A DNA stretch of 64,000 bases, taken from NCBI GenBank assembly GCA_030533445.1, contig CM060078.1, positions 27,102,091 to 27,166,090 of the forward strand, given 5' to 3'. Made by a program: the position numbers and the translations under genes. The notes under the pieces were generated by a model. The model was not told the origin of the DNA. It made no database searches and saw only the letters and a list, made by a program, of their open reading frames with translations. Of the stretch, positions 61,158-64,000 are shown piece by piece (the stretch's first letter is position 1; each line of letters begins with the position of its first letter). The stretch is from Cyprinodon diabolis (taxonomy: Eukaryota; Chordata; Actinopteri; Cyprinodontiformes; Cyprinodontidae).

Positions 61158-64000
61158 AGTAAGTGAGTTATTTCTCGTTTTATTATTATTTTAAAATGTC
61201 TGGTGAAATCCTGTTTGTGCTTAAACTCCCCTCTTGCTTTATTTGTGTAATTATTTTGTCTTGTATCTTTAGTCTGAGAACCAGAAGTTAGAATTTGCCT
61301 GTTAGGTTGTAAAGGAACAGCCCCAAAGGTTCAGAGTTATACAATGAAATCTGTTTCTCTTTATCTATAGATTTGTTAAAAAAGATTATATTAACGCACA
61401 ACAAGTTCACAATCTCTGTGTTTCTCAGTGAGTGGGAATCATTATGAGTGGCAGCTGTTGAATGGCAGTCAGTGGCTGAAAATAGAGAACGATCATGTGA
61501 TTGAGACTCACTACTGTCAGGCCGGAGCAAAGGGAATCACCATCAACACAAGCTTAGGGTTTGTATTTTCATATTCACAGAAAATAGGTTTGACCATTCG
61601 TTTACAAGGAACATAGAAAATATACTAAAATGCATCATCTCTCCATTAATAGGAAGGTTTTTATAGACTTCGATGAGCTGAAAACTGATAACGCAGCACT
61701 TAGGGTGCAGAGACTGAGCTTTTTTCCTCAAGGTCAGACTGAGGACATCGGCTGGTACTTCAGAGACGATAACCTGTGGCGTGAATATGGATCACAGGTG
61801 AGAAACATTGTAAATATTCTATGCTTACTTTACAGGGACGAAGAAGTGTAAAGGCAGAAGGAATACGTAAAATATCAATCTGTTCTTGCAGTTACAGGTG
61901 ACTCTGGCTTGCAACAAAAAAGAACACATGGAAAAACCACTTATACCCCAGTAAAGCTGGTGCTATAAGATGCAATGGCCCAGAATCAGATCATAGGTCC
62001 AGAAAACTTTGTTAGAGTGCTTTGCATCACAAAATCTTTGAAACAGCAGAATATTTTAAAGGTTTAACAGAAAATCAATGTGCTCAGTGAATTCTCGAAG
62101 GAGAATAATCATTTGCAGTAATCTACTGCTCCCCCATTTTAAAAAGAAATTCGTAATAAAAAAATATTCACAAGTGACTATGACTCTTTCTTCTGAATTA
62201 ATATTAATTCACAATTTTGATTTCTTTTCCTTTGTATTTGACTTAACTAACCCCCCCTCTCCCTCCCCACCATTTTCCTTCTCATCATCAGAGCTCAAAC
62301 ATGTCCTCATCATCAATCAGCAGCAAAGACATTGAGACACATTTCACTCAGAACCCTCGGGGAGTCCTTCAATTCAGCGTTGGCCAGATTACTTATTCTC
62401 TGGACTTTTCCAGTAGGTGGTATTAATGGGAGCTACTAGATAACATCGTACATAGATGTATTTAAAAGTCACTAAAGGTTTATAAATTTGCAGCCATGAC
62501 ACAAACCAACCAAACCACTGGCTTACGCAGAAACGTGCGCAGGCGACCTAAGTTTACTTTAAGCGAAGTTAGGTATGAAATTTCCTTTTTTAAATAAACC
62601 TTAGTTCACTGATTATTCTGTAAAGTAAATCAAACTTTCCAAACAATCCACTTCTTGTCGCAGCAGCATTAACTCATCCCCACCCCTGCCTCTGGCTTCA
62701 CAACCCCTGCTCCATAACCAAAGCTTTAAGTGGGAATTCATGGGAGAAGAAGGACAATGGACAGAATACCAGGCGCATGTGAGTACAACAATAAGCTAAA
62801 TACTTTACTATCTAACAGAGCTCAACTATAAAACCAGCCTTTTATTTATGCTTTTATTTTTAAAGTATAATCATGATGTAATGTTATATTCATTCCCCTT
62901 TATAATCAGCAATACTCAACAGTGACATCTTGTAGTCAAATTGAGGAGGAAAAAAAAGTCTCATCACAGCTGCAGCTTTTATTGCGTTTTATGTATTTTA
63001 TTGAGAGTTGGGCAAAGTACCCAAATATTGTACCCAAGTAAGAGTAAAAAAGTATCTGGTAAAAGGGGTAGTCTAGTACTGAGTAGCTCATAAGATTTGA
63101 TTTACTATTGGAAATTATGCAATCAGACCAGATCCAGGTATTTGAAGTCTATAATTAATTAATTATAACAATTAATGTAATTGATTGCACGTGATTTTCC
63201 AAACCTATCTTTTTACCATAAAACTTATAATGTACAAAAAAATTAACTCTCATTTTGACATGAAATTTGACTTTGTCGTGTGGAGAATTACTGTTTAAAG
63301 CAAACTTGTGGTAATTTATTCAGGTTACTAACTCTGGATTGAGTAGCCAAATATTTTGTTAGAGTAGCAAATACTGTATTATAATAATACAGTATTTCAC
63401 TCAAATAAAAGCAAAAAGTATGGTACAGTAAAACAGCTTCTAAAAGTACATTAGAAAAGTTACTGAAGTAAATGTAAATAACAACGGATTTGGAAGAGAT
63501 TTTATGAGATAAACGGGCAGTAAAAATAAGTTGTGACAGAAAAATCATACGTTTTTAAGATTTTTAAAAAGTGTAAGTTAAGTTGTGCTATACTATTTTA
63601 ATTTGCAGAGGATGAAATAAAGAGAACCTGCTAAGTCTTTACTAGAATTTTATTTAGGATCATCCAAGAAATGAGGACTGAATATAAATGCAGATTTTTT
63701 TCATATATATATATATGTAAAAAAAAAAAATACAAGTTTCATTTTCCTTCCACCTAGATTAGGGCTGTTGCTTTTGTCTATAAAAAAAATCTAAATAAAA
63801 TATGAAGTTTGTGGTTTCATCATCAAAAAATACATATTTCTTTAAATTGTATTTATTTTGATGCAGTGAATGAGACATAATTTCTATTTGCATGTTTGCA
63901 GATATGTTCACTTGACAGCAGTGCCATCGAGAAACAATACCAGCAGAACCCGCAGGGCCAGATCCAGTTCCACACTAGACATTTCTCATACACGCTGGAT
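61158..64000 (+). CDS. triple-WWE protein without zinc fingers (copy C, runs off window)
   Basis: Third tandem paralogue. A leader exon ends at 61158 with A. Coding exons are 61429-61558, 61653-61797, 62292-62412, 62494-62572, 62664-62778 and 63902-64000 (continues). The start codon is formed across the first intron, A|TG AGT GGG. 230 residues are visible. WWE modules begin near YEWQLLNGSQW, IGWYFRDDNLW and FKWEFMGEEGQW, each of the last two with a later IE.(H/Q)(F/Y).QNP tail (the latter at about 63944). Exon lengths 130, 145, 121, 79 match copy B exactly; the next is 115 instead of 103. The first intron is homologous to that of B. No CCCH finger is present. Whether it ends like A and B, or gains a PARP domain, lies outside the window. 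Confidence 0.8.
63005..63480. repeat. MITE in an intron of copy C
   Basis: Words 'aaagtacccaaatattg' and 'cccaagtaagagtaaaa' on the left, and 'gaaaagttactgaagtaaat' on the right, are in inverted arrangement. They resemble the fish element at 50617-51420. Termini and target duplication were not resolved. Confidence 0.5.

Overview
This window is vertebrate nuclear DNA and almost certainly comes from a ray-finned (teleost) fish. Genes are split by GT-AG introns. Intergenic DNA is AT-rich and full of microsatellites and fish-type transposons: Rex/L2-like LINEs, a Penelope-like element, Tc1/mariner, hAT, a Harbinger-like MITE and a tRNA-derived SINE. No bacterial, viral or organellar gene is present. 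The species cannot be named from the sequence alone.

Region 1 (1-41.7 kb) is the conserved small leucine-rich proteoglycan (SLRP) locus. Three genes lie head-to-tail on the + strand: the 3' part of lumican (lum, 1-2457), complete keratocan (kera, CDS 11582-12702) and epiphycan (epyc, CDS 24542-40901). This matches the vertebrate order DCN-LUM-KERA-EPYC. All three encode secreted extracellular-matrix proteins of cornea, cartilage or connective tissue. Epiphycan is unusual: three extra symmetric phase 1-1 exons add a very Ser-Gly-rich, acidic segment, which raises the predicted protein to about 590 residues.

Region 2 (42.3-45.0 kb, - strand) is a four-exon gene for a 343-residue protein with a Myb/SANT-like N-terminal domain and a C-terminal coiled coil built of 7-residue repeats. 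It is divergently arranged with the next gene.

Region 3 (45.6 kb to window end, + strand) is a tandem array of three related genes. Copy A has two CCCH zinc fingers followed by three WWE-type modules. Copies B and C have only the WWE modules. A and B are complete and lack the PARP catalytic domain of the PARP12/ZC3HAV1 family that they resemble. C runs off the window. Each copy has an ISRE-like element just upstream, so interferon control is plausible. In copies B and C the start codon appears to be assembled across an intron (A|TG). The array looks like a lineage-specific family of catalytically empty ADP-ribose-reader proteins, possibly antiviral.

Transposon remnants fill most of the remaining space. 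The clearest are a 1.1-kb Penelope-like palindrome (8.35-9.49 kb), Rex/L2-type LINE pieces (13.8-15.5, 18.5, 28.0-29.2, 52.8 kb), an inverted pair of a non-autonomous element (17.05-19.64 kb), three hAT elements with 8-bp target-site duplications (47.49, 50.62, 53.75 kb) and a nearly whole Tc1-like element (59.62-60.82 kb).
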